Origin: Burkholderia mayonis
Lineage (GTDB): Bacteria; Pseudomonadota; Gammaproteobacteria; Burkholderiales; Burkholderiaceae
Length of the DNA: 64,000 bases
Assembly: GCF_001523745.2 (NCBI RefSeq)
Contig: NZ_CP013386.1
Location: forward strand, 3,534,001 to 3,598,000
Direction: 5' to 3'
Numbering within the stretch: position 1 is the first letter of the stretch; the number at the start of each line of letters is the position of its first letter. Both the position numbers and the translations under genes were made by a program. Positions 47,759 through 57,877 of the stretch are shown here, one piece after another. Under the pieces are notes generated by a model. That model had not been told where the DNA came from and did not search any database. It worked only from the letters and a program-made list of their open reading frames with translations.

Positions 47759-48417
47759 TTCGAGGCTCCGGCGGCCGGCGCGGGCGCAGATCCGAAATCG
47801 ACGCGTGGCGGCTTCGAGATCTCCGCCTCGTTCGCGACCGAGAAGTTCGGCTTTTCCCGGTAGCCGAACGCCATCGCGGTCAGGTTGCTCGGGAACGAGC
47901 GGATCGTCGTGTTGTAGGCCTGCACCGAGCGGATGTAGCGGTTGCGCGCGACCGTGATGCGGTTTTCGGTGCCTTCGAGCTGCGCTTGCAAATCGCGGAA
48001 GTTCGCATCGGACTTCAGTTGCGGATAGTTCTCCGACACGGCGAGGAGCCGCGACAGCGACGACGTCAGTTGCCCTTGCGCGGCCTCGAATTTCGCGAAT
48101 GCCTGCGGATCGGACAGCAATTCGGGCGTCGCGCGAATCGAGCCGACCTGCGCGCGCGCCTCGGTGACGCGCGTGAGCACGTCGCGCTCTTGATTCGCGT
48201 AGCCCTTCACCGTGTTGACGAGATTCGGCACGAGGTCCGCGCGGCGCTGATACTGATTCAGCACTTCCGACCAGCTCGCCTTCACCTGCTCGTCCTGCAC
48301 CTGGATCGCGTTGTAGCCGCAGCCGGACAACGCGAATGCGAGCACGGCCAGCATCGCGGCCCGGACCAGACGTGTCCACGCCACCGCGGCGCGCGGGATC
48401 GATGAGTGATGTCGCAT
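47755..48417 (-). CDS. lemA: LemA-family lipoprotein/membrane protein
   Basis: 220 residues. The N-terminal hydrophobic segment ends LSGCGYN, a lipobox-like site, followed by the LemA helical domain: QVQDEQVKASWSEVLNQYQR, RADLVPNLVNTVKGYANQE, ENRITVARNRYIRSVQAYNT and FPSNLTAMAFGYREKPNF. GGAGG lies six bases before the ATG. It leads a lemA-TPM-TPM operon with overlapping stops and starts. Confidence 0.92.
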   Translation of the reverse strand: MRHHSSIPRAAVAWTRLVRAAMLAVLAFALSGCGYNAIQVQDEQVKASWSEVLNQYQRRADLVPNLVNTVKGYANQERDVLTRVTEARAQVGSIRATPELLSDPQAFAKFEAAQGQLTSSLSRLLAVSENYPQLKSDANFRDLQAQLEGTENRITVARNRYIRSVQAYNTTIRSFPSNLTAMAFGYREKPNFSVANEAEISKPPRVDFGSAPAPAAGASN

Positions 48418-48543
48418 CTGCTACCTCCGTTGCTGTTCACCGGGAAGGCGTCGCACCGATCGCGGACGGCCGGTATCGGACGGCCGGTATCGGATCGCCG
48501 CGTAGGCGTCGAATCGATGCTACGTATGCGGTTCCGGATCAAC

Positions 48544-48557
48544 TTGATTTGCGTCAA
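48544..48557 (-). promoter_or_regulatory. FNR/Anr-like box ahead of the lemA operon
   Basis: TTGAT-TTGC-GTCAA matches TTGATNNNNATCAA at 9 of 10 positions. A TAGCAT hexamer on the minus strand at 48517-48522 would place the box centre about 40.5 bp before the transcription start, the class II activator position. Confidence 0.5.
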
Positions 48558-48667
48558 CAGTCGACAAGCGCGAGCGGGCAACTAGCACCGCGCGCGCTGC
48601 CGCTATTTCGAATCGTTGCACGATGCCCGTTCGAACCGCGCGGCGGCCGGCAAGCAACGGGGCCCGA

Positions 48668-48681
48668 TTGAGGTATATCAA
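48668..48681 (+). promoter_or_regulatory. Second FNR/Anr-like box, facing the copper cluster
   Basis: TTGAG-GTAT-ATCAA matches the FNR consensus at 9 of 10 positions. A TACAGT hexamer on the plus strand at 48703-48708 again puts the centre about 40.5 bp upstream of a start. The transcript would run toward the DUF2933 remnant and copA. The rest of 48418-48944 holds no gene that I can support. Confidence 0.45.
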
Positions 48682-48944
48682 TTCGCACCTTGCAACCGGC
48701 ACTACAGTGGAATGATTACCCGCCTTCGAACGATGCTCAGGCTCCCGGAATGAAAGCGTTCGATCGATTCGCGATTGCAACGGTCGCCGCGTCGCATCAC
48801 GATGCGATTCGGAATTGCTTGCCGTGCGCGAGCATCGGCGGATACAACCGGGCAGCCCGCGCATCGACGGCAATAGGTGTCGGCTGGCCGCTCGCGAGGC
48901 GCGTGCCGCCTGACGACGACACGCCGCGCGGAGCAGGACGATGA

Positions 48945-49163
48945 TCACGCCCGGCCGCGCGATCGAGCATCGCGGTCGGCGCGGTCGCTGCGTTCGTGCT
49001 GCTGCCTCGCCGCCGTTACCATGTTCTTGGCTTCCTGCCGTATCTGTTGTTGCTCGCATGTCCGCTCGCCCATCTCGTCATGCGTCGCGGACATCGACAC
49101 CGGCGCGCATCCGGGAACGATGCGCGTCTCAATTCCGAAGACGGCCATGAGCGGCACCGCTAG
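48945..49163 (+). pseudogene. DUF2933-like small membrane protein remnant
   Basis: A frame that opens right after a TGA and has no start codon reads IAVGAVAAFVLLPRRRYHVL, then GFLPYLLLLACPLAHLVMRR and GHRHRR to a TAG at 49161. The core GFLPYLLLLACPLxHLxM with a basic/His tail is the DUF2933 signature found next to copper and other metal ATPases. The first helix is only partly kept, so the gene is probably inactivated by a frameshift or lost start. Confidence 0.55.
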
Positions 49164-49341
49164 CGACACCGGCCCGCGAGCTTCCGTCTCCCGCGCTCAC
49201 GAAGCCGGCCGGAGAAGCGCAACATCGAAAGACGATTCGAAGCCGCCACACGGCGCGGCGCCGCGATGACGCAGCGCGTCTCGCCGGAGCTCGCCGACGC
49301 GGGAGAAACCGACACTCACCGACGCGACTGGAGCGCTTGCC

Positions 49342-51783
49342 ATGCACGACGCACATGCCCATCACGATCACCATCACAACACGAACGAACCGCGCGATCC
49401 GCATCGCGCGCACGTCACGCATGTCACGCACGATGCGGCGAAGCCCGGCGAAACCGTCGTCGATCCTGTTTGCGAAATGAACGTGCCGGTCGACACGAAA
49501 CTCAGGCACGACTATCAAGGCCGGACGTATCGCTTCTGCAGCGAAACATGCCTGGCGACGTTTCGCGCGTCGCCGCAGAAATTCGTCGGGATGCCGAACC
49601 AGGCAGCCGGCGAATCCGCGACCAAGCCTGGCGAGATCTATACGTGCCCGATGCATCCGCAGATACGTGCGAATGCGCCGGGCAACTGTCCGATCTGCGG
49701 CATGGCGCTCGAGCCGCTCGCGCCCGGCGCCGTCGAAGAGAGGAATCCCGAGCTCGAATCGATGACGAAACGCTTCTGGGTCGGGCTCGCGCTGTCGGCG
49801 CCGCTCGTGCTGATGACGATGGGCCGGATGGTGTTGCCGTTCGACATCGGCATGGGCATCGACGCGCGCCTCGCGCGCTGGCCGCTGCCGCCCGGGATAG
49901 CCGCGTCGTGGTCGCAATGCGTGCAGGCGGCGCTCGCAACGCCCGTCGTGCTGTGGGGCGGCTGGCCGTTTCTCACGCGCGGCTGGAAGTCGTTCGTGAC
50001 GCGGCGGCTCAACATGTTCAGCCTGATCGCGCTCGGCGTCGCGGCCGCATACGCGTTCAGCATGTTCGCGCTGCTCTTTCCCGATGCGCTCCCGCAGGCG
50101 TTCCGCAGCGGCCGCGAGATCCCGCTCTATTTCGAGGCGGCAGCGGTGATCGTGACGCTCGTGCTGCTCGGCCAGGTGCTCGAATTGCGCGCGCGCTCGC
50201 GCACGTCGAGCGCGATCCGCGATCTGCTGCAGCTCGCGCCACATACGGCGGTGCGCGTGAAGCCGGACGGCGCCGAGGAGACCGTGCCGCTCGAAGCGGT
50301 CATCGCCGGCGATACGCTGCGCGTGAAGCCCGGCTCGAAGATTCCGGTCGACGGCGTCGTCGTCGAAGGACACTCGAGCGTCGACGAATCGATGATCACC
50401 GGCGAATCGATGCCGGCCGAAAAGACGGAAGGCAGCAAGGTGACGGGCGCGACCGTCAACCAGACGGGCACGTTCGTGATGCGCGCGGAGAAAGTCGGCA
50501 CCGACACGCTGCTCGCGCGGATCGTACAGATGGTCGCCGACGCGAGCCGCTCGCGCGCACCGATCCAGAAGCTCGCCGATCAGGTATCCGGCTGGTTCGT
50601 GCTCGCCGTCATCGCGCTTGCCGCGATCGCGTTCGTCGCGTGGGCGACGTTCGGGCCGGCGCCCGCGCTCGCGAACGCGCTCGTCATCGCGATCAGCGTG
50701 CTCATCATCGCGTGCCCGTGCGCGCTCGGCCTAGCGACGCCCGTGTCGATCATCGTCGGCGTCGGCCGCGGCGCGCGCGAAGGCGTGCTCATCAAGGATG
50801 CCGAAGCATTGGAGCTGATGGAAAAGGTCGATACGGTCGTCGTCGACAAGACGGGCACGCTGACGGAGGGCCGCCCGCGCGTGCAGACACTCGTCGCGCT
50901 AGAGGCGCGCGACGAGCGCGACTTGCTCGGCTATGCGGCGAGCCTCGAAGACGCGAGCGAACATCCGCTCGCGCAGGCGATCATCGAACAGGCGAAGCAG
51001 GCGGGCGCCGCGCGCACGCCGGTCGAATCGTTCGATTCCGTGCCGGGAAAAGGCGTGAAAGGCGTGATCGACGAACACGCAGTCGCGCTCGGCAACGCGC
51101 GCCTGATGGCGGATCTCGTAGTCGACTGCGCGTCCGTCGAAGCGGAGGCCGATCGCCTGCGCGAAGCCGGCCAGACGGTGATGTACGTCGCGATCGACGG
51201 GCGGCTCGCGGGCTACGTCGGCGTCGCGGACCCGATCAAGGAAACGACGCCGGACGCCGTGCAGCTACTCAAGGCATCGGGCGCGAGCATCGTGATGCTG
51301 ACGGGCGACAACCCGGTCACCGCGAACGCGGTCGCGAAGGCGCTGTCGCTCGACGGCGTCAAGGCGGGCGTGCTGCCCGAGGACAAGTACCGGCACGTGC
51401 AGGCGCTGCAGCAGCAGGGGCACGTCGTCGCGATGGCGGGCGACGGCGTCAACGATGCGCCGGCGCTCGCGCAGGCGAATGTCGGCATCGCGATGGGCAC
51501 GGGCACTGACGTCGCGATGAACAGCGCGCGGATCGTGCTCGTGAAGGGAGATTTGCGCGGCATCGCGCGGGCGCGGGCGCTCAGCGTCGCGACGATGAAG
51601 AACATCCGCCAGAACCTGTTCTTCGCGTTCGTCTACAACGCGGTCGGCATTCCGGTCGCGGCGGGCGTGCTGTATCCGTGGTTCGGCATCACGCTGAGTC
51701 CGATCATCGCGAGCGCCGCGATGGCGGCGAGCTCGGTGTCGGTCATCGGCAACGCGCTGCGGCTGCGTACCGTGAAAACCTGA
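49342..51783 (+). CDS. copA: Copper-translocating P1B-type ATPase
   Basis: 813 residues; exports Cu+ from the cytoplasm. The N-terminus is His-rich, then a YHS domain (about 38-82, DPVCEMNV and FCSETC) and a heavy-metal-binding domain (99-126, YTCPMHPQI and [10 protein letters not shown]) replace the usual HMA domains. The core has TGESMP, the metal site CPC in [13 protein letters not shown], phosphorylation site [18 protein letters not shown] and [18 protein letters not shown] precedes the ATG. copZ is convergent downstream. Confidence 0.94.
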   Translation: MHDAHAHHDHHHNTNEPRDPHRAHVTHVTHDAAKPGETVVDPVCEMNVPVDTKLRHDYQGRTYRFCSETCLATFRASPQKFVGMPNQAAGESATKPGEIYTCPMHPQIRANAPGNCPICGMALEPLAPGAVEERNPELESMTKRFWVGLALSAPLVLMTMGRMVLPFDIGMGIDARLARWPLPPGIAASWSQCVQAALATPVVLWGGWPFLTRGWKSFVTRRLNMFSLIALGVAAAYAFSMFALLFPDALPQAFRSGREIPLYFEAAAVIVTLVLLGQVLELRARSRTSSAIRDLLQLAPHTAVRVKPDGAEETVPLEAVIAGDTLRVKPGSKIPVDGVVVEGHSSVDESMITGESMPAEKTEGSKVTGATVNQTGTFVMRAEKVGTDTLLARIVQMVADASRSRAPIQKLADQVSGWFVLAVIALAAIAFVAWATFGPAPALANALVIAISVLIIACPCALGLATPVSIIVGVGRGAREGVLIKDAEALELMEKVDTVVVDKTGTLTEGRPRVQTLVALEARDERDLLGYAASLEDASEHPLAQAIIEQAKQAGAARTPVESFDSVPGKGVKGVIDEHAVALGNARLMADLVVDCASVEAEADRLREAGQTVMYVAIDGRLAGYVGVADPIKETTPDAVQLLKASGASIVMLTGDNPVTANAVAKALSLDGVKAGVLPEDKYRHVQALQQQGHVVAMAGDGVNDAPALAQANVGIAMGTGTDVAMNSARIVLVKGDLRGIARARALSVATMKNIRQNLFFAFVYNAVGIPVAAGVLYPWFGITLSPIIASAAMAASSVSVIGNALRLRTVKT

Positions 51784-51786
51784 CGG

Positions 51787-51853
51787 AGCCCGCGCGGCGC
51801 GCAGCGGGCTTCGCGCGCCATCCTGCACGGAGTGACGAGCCACGCAGGATGGC
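51787..51853. terminator. Paired hairpins between convergent copA and copZ
   Basis: AGCCCGC/GCGGGCT (51787-51810) and a perfect 10-bp stem GCCATCCTGC/GCAGGATGGC (51817-51826 with 51844-51853) sit between the two stops. Neither has a U-run, so they may act as bidirectional stabilisers rather than classic terminators. Confidence 0.45.
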
Positions 51854-51872
51854 GGCCGCCGGCCCCGCGATC

Positions 51873-52073
51873 TCACGCCGTCACGACGGCCGGATGAAAG
51901 CCCGCGGCTTCGATGACGGCCGCCACACGCTCGGCGCCGAGCGTCGAGCCGACTTCGACGACCTTCGACGCGACGTCGACCGAAACGGTCGCCGACGGAT
52001 CGACCGCCGTGATCGCCTGCGTGATCGCGTTCGCGCAGCCGCCGCACGACATGTCTTTCACTTCGAACTTCAT
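51873..52073 (-). CDS. copZ: Copper chaperone, HMA-domain protein
   Basis: 66 residues, a single heavy-metal-associated domain. MKFEVKDMSCGGCANAITQA carries the MxCxxC copper site. The beta-alpha-beta pattern ends AAVIEAAGFHPAVVTA. It would pass Cu+ to CopA or the regulator. GGAGA precedes the ATG, and a CueR-type promoter lies 32 bp upstream. Confidence 0.92.
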   Translation of the reverse strand: MKFEVKDMSCGGCANAITQAITAVDPSATVSVDVASKVVEVGSTLGAERVAAVIEAAGFHPAVVTA

Positions 52074-52104
52074 GTTGCTTCTCCGAGAGATGTGAGATGA
52101 CCGA

Positions 52105-52135
52105 AGAATGAACCTTCCCACAGTGGAAAGGTCAA
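52105..52135 (-). promoter_or_regulatory. CueR-type (MerR family) copper-responsive promoter of copZ
   Basis: On the minus strand a TTGACC -35 (52130-52135) and CATTCT -10 (52105-52110) are separated by 19 bp, the stretched spacing typical of MerR-family promoters. The spacer carries the palindrome ACCTT(T)CC...GG(G)AAGGT. This is the same layout as the E. coli copA promoter. No cueR gene is in the window. Confidence 0.75.
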
Positions 52136-52141
52136 GCGTCG

Positions 52142-52211
52142 GCGCTCAGGCGAGCGCTCAGGCGAGCGCTCAGGCGAGCGCTCAGGCGAGCGCTCAGGCG
52201 AGCGCTCAGGC
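52142..52211. repeat. Twelve-bp tandem repeat (GCGCTCAGGCGA), almost six copies
   Basis: Five perfect copies and most of a sixth directly upstream of the copZ promoter. It stays in frame (12 = 4 codons), but no gene that I support crosses it. The following 190 bp up to the next gene hold nothing recognisable. Confidence 0.9.
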
Positions 52212-52399
52212 AGGCGATCAACGAGCGAGCGGAGCCGCGTGTCGAACGCGGATTCGAGCGCGAGCGCCGCGAGATCGCGCGATGCGATCGTTGCGGCCGT
52301 GGCGGTCGTGGCAGTCATTGCGATCGCGACGGGCGATCCGCACGCCGCCTTCCACCGAGCAACGCGCGTTCGCCGCGATCGATATGCGAGACTCGCGCG

Positions 52400-53125
52400 T
52401 CAGCGCTTTGCCGGCGTCTGGCAGAGTGCGAGATTGTGCAGGATCGCGTCGCCCGTCGATCGATAGTTGTCGGCATCGCACGGTGGAAGGCCGAACGAAT
52501 CGCTGTGCTCCCGCTGCGCGCGAACGGCGACCGTATCGGACAGCACGGCCACGCATCGCGCAGGGTCGCCGCGATGGTATTCCGTCAGCGCCAGGTCGCT
52601 CTTCGCCCGGTCCTGCTCGATCCAGTCCATGAAGCCGTTGCACTCGGCAAGCAGCGAGGTCAGCGTCGCGCGCGCCGCATCGTAGTCCCGCGCCGCGTAC
52701 TGCTTGTGCGATTGCTCGGTGCGCACGGCCCGAGACTGGTCGGTGCACGCGGCAGGCGGGCGGCGATATTCGCCGTCGAACGACGCGCGCATGCCGCAAT
52801 AGTCGCGGCACGGTTCCGAGCCGGACGCGTCCAGCTTGACGACGCCTTGCCCGCCGGACACGGCGATGCGGCATGCCTTGTCGCGATCGCCCACCACGCC
52901 GACGCGCCCTCTGAACGTGCCGCTCAGCGAGCAGGTATGGCAGTTGCCGCCGATCGTATCGAGGGTGAAGGCGCTGCCCTTGACGGTCAGCACGCCGTGC
53001 GCGCTGCCGCCTTCGACGTACAGATATCGGCCCGGCTCCACTGCGGAGCCGGCGGCGATCGCCGATGCGCTCGCCGACAACGCGGCCGCCACGACCGCCG
53101 TTCGCATGCGGATTCCCCAGTTCAT
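52400..53125 (-). CDS. Exported Cys-containing protein of unknown function
   Basis: 241 residues. A signal peptide (MNWGIRMRTAVVAAALSASA, ending IAA) precedes a beta-rich part (EPGRYLYVEGGSAHGVLTVK, NCHTCSLSGTFRGRVGVVGD) and a helical second half (about 125-225, ARDYDAARATLTSLLAECNG). Six or more cysteines suggest disulfides. A GGGGGG-GAG site precedes the start at 53125; longer upstream starts are not needed. I do not recognise the family. Confidence 0.75.
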   Translation of the reverse strand: MNWGIRMRTAVVAAALSASASAIAAGSAVEPGRYLYVEGGSAHGVLTVKGSAFTLDTIGGNCHTCSLSGTFRGRVGVVGDRDKACRIAVSGGQGVVKLDASGSEPCRDYCGMRASFDGEYRRPPAACTDQSRAVRTEQSHKQYAARDYDAARATLTSLLAECNGFMDWIEQDRAKSDLALTEYHRGDPARCVAVLSDTVAVRAQREHSDSFGLPPCDADNYRSTGDAILHNLALCQTPAKR

Positions 53126-53204
53126 TCGCTCCCCCCTCGTCGATGTGCGGCGCAATGCGCGTGCGCCGCAACCGGTCGCATCGCCGATCGCCACGCGCGC
53201 GGCA

Positions 53205-53711
53205 TCACGCCGAACCGCCCGCAAGCAGCCGCAGCCGCCGCGCCTGCCGCGGCAGCACGACGTACATTCCGCCTGCGAAATACCACACCAGCCGGATCGC
53301 CTGACCGAGCAACTGATGGCCATCACGGCGCAGCGGCCACGTCAGCGCATCGATCGGCAGCGACACGAGCACGCTCCAACCCACCGTCGTCAAGCCGACC
53401 AGCACTGCTTGCCGGACCGTCAGCCGGTCGGGCGCGCTCAACTCGTGCACGGCGAAACCCTTGCGCACCATGTATCCGGTAATCGGCACGCAAACCAGGA
53501 AGCAGACGACGACGACGGCGATGCCGACCGCGATGAGCAGAGCGGACGGCGGCCGATGACCGGACACGGAACGGGTTTGCCACGCCCCAAAAGCGACGAC
53601 CGCGACGCCGGCGATCCACACCGGCACGTTCGCGACCATCTGACGCCACATGCAGGACCACCACACCGACAAGCGTCGGCCGAACGTCATCGACGGAAGC
53701 ATCTGGAACAT
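53205..53711 (-). CDS. Four-helix membrane protein, DUF2798-like
   Basis: 168 residues with about four membrane segments (near 28-48, 58-82, 107-128, 138-155). The tandem 'MxxMxxS.. two-helix' layout suggests DUF2798, but this is a weak recognition. The ATG at 53711 is used because GGAGG lies about six bases upstream; 53723 is also open. It lies 79 bp upstream of the exported protein gene on the same strand. Confidence 0.65.
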   Translation of the reverse strand: MFQMLPSMTFGRRLSVWWSCMWRQMVANVPVWIAGVAVVAFGAWQTRSVSGHRPPSALLIAVGIAVVVVCFLVCVPITGYMVRKGFAVHELSAPDRLTVRQAVLVGLTTVGWSVLVSLPIDALTWPLRRDGHQLLGQAIRLVWYFAGGMYVVLPRQARRLRLLAGGSA

Positions 53712-53974
53712 ATCAACCTCCATTCTTGTGATCTATTCTGCGAACGCGCGAATGCGGCGGCGTCCAACGGTTGATGCTTATCGCACGGCCGGAGGCTTCA
53801 TTCCCGGCCTTGCGGCGCGGGCACGCGAGCTGCCCGCCGTTTCGCGCTTGGCTGCGCGCGGCCCGCGCGATCGCCGCGCGGGCGTTTTCGTTCGAATCGG
53901 CCGCACCGCTTTCCCGCGGCGGAGGCGAACACATCGGTTCGCTGCCGGCCGCGCGCGGCGGCGCGGCGCGGGCG

Positions 53975-55327
<1,353 letters not shown>

Positions 55328-55477
55328 TCAATCAGTTGGAAGGGGGAATTTCGCGGAATCCGAGAGTATCGGCTGTGCCTGATTATGAGGCAAGTCTCGC
55401 GCGAGCCTCGTGTGGACCGGAGATCGGGCCAGATGTCGAAGCAGCGCCTCGCGCCTCGGACGTCCGTCGCCGTTGTC

Positions 55478-55500
55478 GGACCGGCGCGACGCGCCGGTCC
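55478..55500. terminator. Strong GC hairpin downstream of gor
   Basis: GGACCGGCGC and GCGCCGGTCC form a perfect 10-bp stem with a GAC loop, 10 bp beyond the gor stop. There is no U-run on either strand. Confidence 0.5.
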
Positions 55501-55509
55501 GATCGCACG

Positions 55510-56871
55510 TCACGCGTCGTCCGGTTCCTTCTGCCGCAGCGTGACGAATTCCTCGGCCGCGGTCGGATGGATGCCGACCGTCTCGTCGAACTGCGCCTTC
55601 GTCGCGCCCGCGCGGATCGCGATCGCGACGCCCTGGATGATTTCCGCCGCATCGCGCCCGACCATGTGCGCGCCGACGACGCGCTGGCTGTCACGCGCGA
55701 CAACGAGCTTCATGAACGTCTTCTCGTCGCGGCCGGACAGCGTGTGCCGCAACGCCCTGAACGACGTCTTGTAGATGTCGACAGCGCCGAACTCGGTGCG
55801 CGCATTCGCTTCGGCGAGCCCGACCGTCGCGACCTCCGGCTGGCTGAACACCGCGGAAGGAATGTAGCGATGGTCGGCCGCGATCCGCTTGCCGCCGAAC
55901 AGGTTCGCCGCGAGCAGCATGCCGTCGCGCGTCGCGACGGGCGTGAGTTGCGGGCGCGCGGTGACGTCGCCGATCGCGTGGATCGACGGCACCGTCGTCG
56001 TCGAATACGCGTCGACTTCGATCGCACCGTCCGCATCGCGCGCGACGCCGACCGCTTCGAGCCCGAGTCCGTCGCAATTCGCGACGCGTCCCGTCGCATA
56101 CAGCACCGCGTCGTAAGGGCCATGCTCGCCCGTCGCGAGCTGGAGCGTCAGCGCGCCGTCGGCGCCGCGCACGATCGCCTCGACGTTCGCGCGCGTATGG
56201 ATCGCCATGCCCTGCTTCGTCATCTCGTCGTGCAACACGCGCCGCACGTCGTCGTCGAAGCCGCGCAGGATCTGCTCGCCGCGATAGAACTGGTCGACGT
56301 CGACGCCGAGCCCGTTGAAGATGCCCGCGAATTCGACCGCGATATAGCCGCCGCCGACGATCGCGATCCGCTCGGGCAGCTCGGGCAGGCTGAGCGCCTC
56401 GCGCGACGTGATCGCGTGCTCGATGCCGGGAATCGGCGGCATCACCGGCCGCGAGCCGGTCGCGACGCCGATGTGCCGCGCGGTGACGTGACGCCCCGCG
56501 ACGTCGACCGTGTGCGCGTCGACGAGCGTCGCGCGCCCCGTATGGATCTCGACGCCGGATTGGTTCAGCAGATCGGCGTAGATGCCGCTCAGGCGCCCGA
56601 TCTCGCGGTCCTTCGCTTCGATGAGCGCCGGCCACGAGAACAGGCCGATGTCGAAGGTCCAGCCGAAGCCCGCCGCGTCCTCGACGTCATGGCTGTAATG
56701 CGATGCGTAGACGAGCAGCTTTTTCGGAATGCAGCCGCGCAGCACGCAGGTGCCGCCGATCTGCTCTTCTTCCGCGATGCCGACGCGCGCGCCGTAGGAT
56801 GCCGCGATTCGGCCCAAGCGCACGCCGCCCGAGCCCGCGCCGATGACAAAGAGATCGTAGTCGAATTCCAT
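55510..56871 (-). CDS. gor: Glutathione-disulfide reductase
   Basis: 453 residues, a flavoprotein disulfide reductase that regenerates glutathione. FAD loop VIGAGSGGVR near 9-18, redox pair Cys42/Cys47 in GGTCVLRGCIPKKLL, nucleotide loop IVGGGYIAVEFAGIFNGLG followed by YRGEQILRGFD, and catalytic HPTAAEE near the end. No lipoyl-site features. A 13-bp hairpin sits 2 bases before the ATG and would cover the ribosome-binding site. Confidence 0.93.
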   Translation of the reverse strand: MEFDYDLFVIGAGSGGVRLGRIAASYGARVGIAEEEQIGGTCVLRGCIPKKLLVYASHYSHDVEDAAGFGWTFDIGLFSWPALIEAKDREIGRLSGIYADLLNQSGVEIHTGRATLVDAHTVDVAGRHVTARHIGVATGSRPVMPPIPGIEHAITSREALSLPELPERIAIVGGGYIAVEFAGIFNGLGVDVDQFYRGEQILRGFDDDVRRVLHDEMTKQGMAIHTRANVEAIVRGADGALTLQLATGEHGPYDAVLYATGRVANCDGLGLEAVGVARDADGAIEVDAYSTTTVPSIHAIGDVTARPQLTPVATRDGMLLAANLFGGKRIAADHRYIPSAVFSQPEVATVGLAEANARTEFGAVDIYKTSFRALRHTLSGRDEKTFMKLVVARDSQRVVGAHMVGRDAAEIIQGVAIAIRAGATKAQFDETVGIHPTAAEEFVTLRQKEPDDA

Positions 56872-56873
56872 TG

Positions 56874-56905
56874 CGTCGCCTGATCGAAGTCTCGATCAGG
56901 CGACG
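56874..56905 (-). promoter_or_regulatory. Start-proximal 13-bp hairpin of gor
   Basis: CGTCGCCTGATCG and its perfect inverse CGATCAGGCGACG flank a 6-base loop, ending two bases before the gor ATG. The only Shine-Dalgarno-like AGG lies inside the stem, so the structure should block ribosome binding unless opened. As DNA it could instead be a dyad operator. Confidence 0.6.
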
Positions 56906-56984
56906 ATAACAAGATTTCGCCATTCTTGCGGCGCCGCGCGCGCGCACTGTCATGCACCGCAATCATCTGCGGATTCTCCGGCGC

Positions 56985-57015
56985 AAAAAAAAAGCGAAAG
57001 GCAGTGCCTTCCGCT
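56985..57015 (-). terminator. Rho-independent terminator of the small acidic protein gene
   Basis: AGCGGAAGGCA and TGCCTTTCGCT pair with one mismatch on the minus strand (56993-57015), followed by nine Ts (56985-56993). It lies 30 bp past the stop of the next gene upstream. Confidence 0.8.
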
Positions 57016-57046
57016 TCGTGTCGCGCGAAGCCTTCGCGCCGACGCG

Positions 57047-57277
57047 TTACGCCTGCGACGCGTCGCTGTCCGGCGCGGCCGTGTTGTCGCCGCCTTCCGC
57101 CGCTTCGTTGTCGTCGTTCTTTTTTTCGACGAGATTCTCGAGCGCCTCGGCACCCTTGAAGCCGGCGACCGCAGCCGCGGCCTTCGTCAGCAGACCGGCA
57201 TCCGGATCGACCTTCTCGGCCGTCTCGACGGCCGCCACCGCGCCTGCAATCTCACCCACCGTATTCAAGATTCCCAT
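57047..57277 (-). CDS. Small acidic protein of unknown function
   Basis: 76 residues. An Ala-rich helical N-terminal part (MGILNTVGEIAGAVAAVETA) leads to an acidic, disordered C-terminus (KKNDDNEAAEGGDNTAAPDS). No signal peptide is certain. ATG at 57277 is used; a GTG at 57286 is also possible. A clear terminator follows. The family is not recognised. Confidence 0.6.
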   Translation of the reverse strand: MGILNTVGEIAGAVAAVETAEKVDPDAGLLTKAAAAVAGFKGAEALENLVEKKNDDNEAAEGGDNTAAPDSDASQA

Positions 57278-57619
57278 CGCAATCACCGTTTAGGTTGAAC
57301 GTGAGCGAGCATGATTGCATGGACATTCATGCAGCGCCGCGTTTGTAACATTCGGTAGCGCCCGTTACGTCGGCACGACCGCTCGCGAGAACCGGCGCGG
57401 ATGACGCCGGCGAATGCGCACGTTCCACCGAACGGGGAACGCACGCGCGGCGCGCGACCGAAAACGATCGCGACGTCGCGCGCAAGCAGCTTAGCTCACT
57501 CGCGCCTGCGCAACTGTCAAACTATGTCGGAAGGATTTCGGCTGGCTTTCATTCGCAGAAATCCTCTACTTTCCTGCTCGCGCCGCAGCGCACGACGTTC
57601 ATCGCGCGCGCGTTTCCGT
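57278..57619. other. Intergenic region, no gene seen
   Basis: About 340 bp between the small acidic protein and the lipoprotein. It presumably holds the promoter of the former. No recognisable site. Confidence 0.4.
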
Positions 57620-57805
57620 TCATTCGCTCGCACCGGATGCGGGCGCGGCGGCCGCGTCCGCAGTGCTTGCCGACACACCGGACGCAGCCGTCGCCGTGGC
57701 GGCCGCATCGTTGGTCTTGCTGCTCACTTCGTCGTCGTCCGTCCTCGTGCATGCGGCAACCAGCAATACGGCCATCATCGATGCAACCCACGCGTAACGC
57801 TTCAT
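57620..57805 (-). CDS. Small lipoprotein
   Basis: 61 residues. The signal sequence MKRYAWVASMMAVLLVAAC ends in a perfect lipobox (LVAAC), followed by an acidic, Ala/Ser/Thr-rich tail with no domain. GGAGCGACAGG precedes the ATG. It lies 72 bp after the NRAMP-like gene on the same strand. Confidence 0.75.
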   Translation of the reverse strand: MKRYAWVASMMAVLLVAACTRTDDDEVSSKTNDAAATATAASGVSASTADAAAAPASGASE

Positions 57806-57877
57806 CCTGTCGCTCCGTTTGAAATCGAATCGTCGGAAAACGGCCGGCCGCGCGCCACGAACGGCTGCATGCGCCGG

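Noticed and set aside
48520..49059. 179-codon minus-strand frame between lemA and copA
   Set aside because: Runs across the FNR-like boxes and is antisense to the DUF2933 relic; no ribosome-binding site.
52070..52318. 82-codon minus-strand frame with ERSP repeats, possible MerR tail
   Set aside because: It translates the 12-bp array and the CueR promoter itself; no helix-turn-helix is present.
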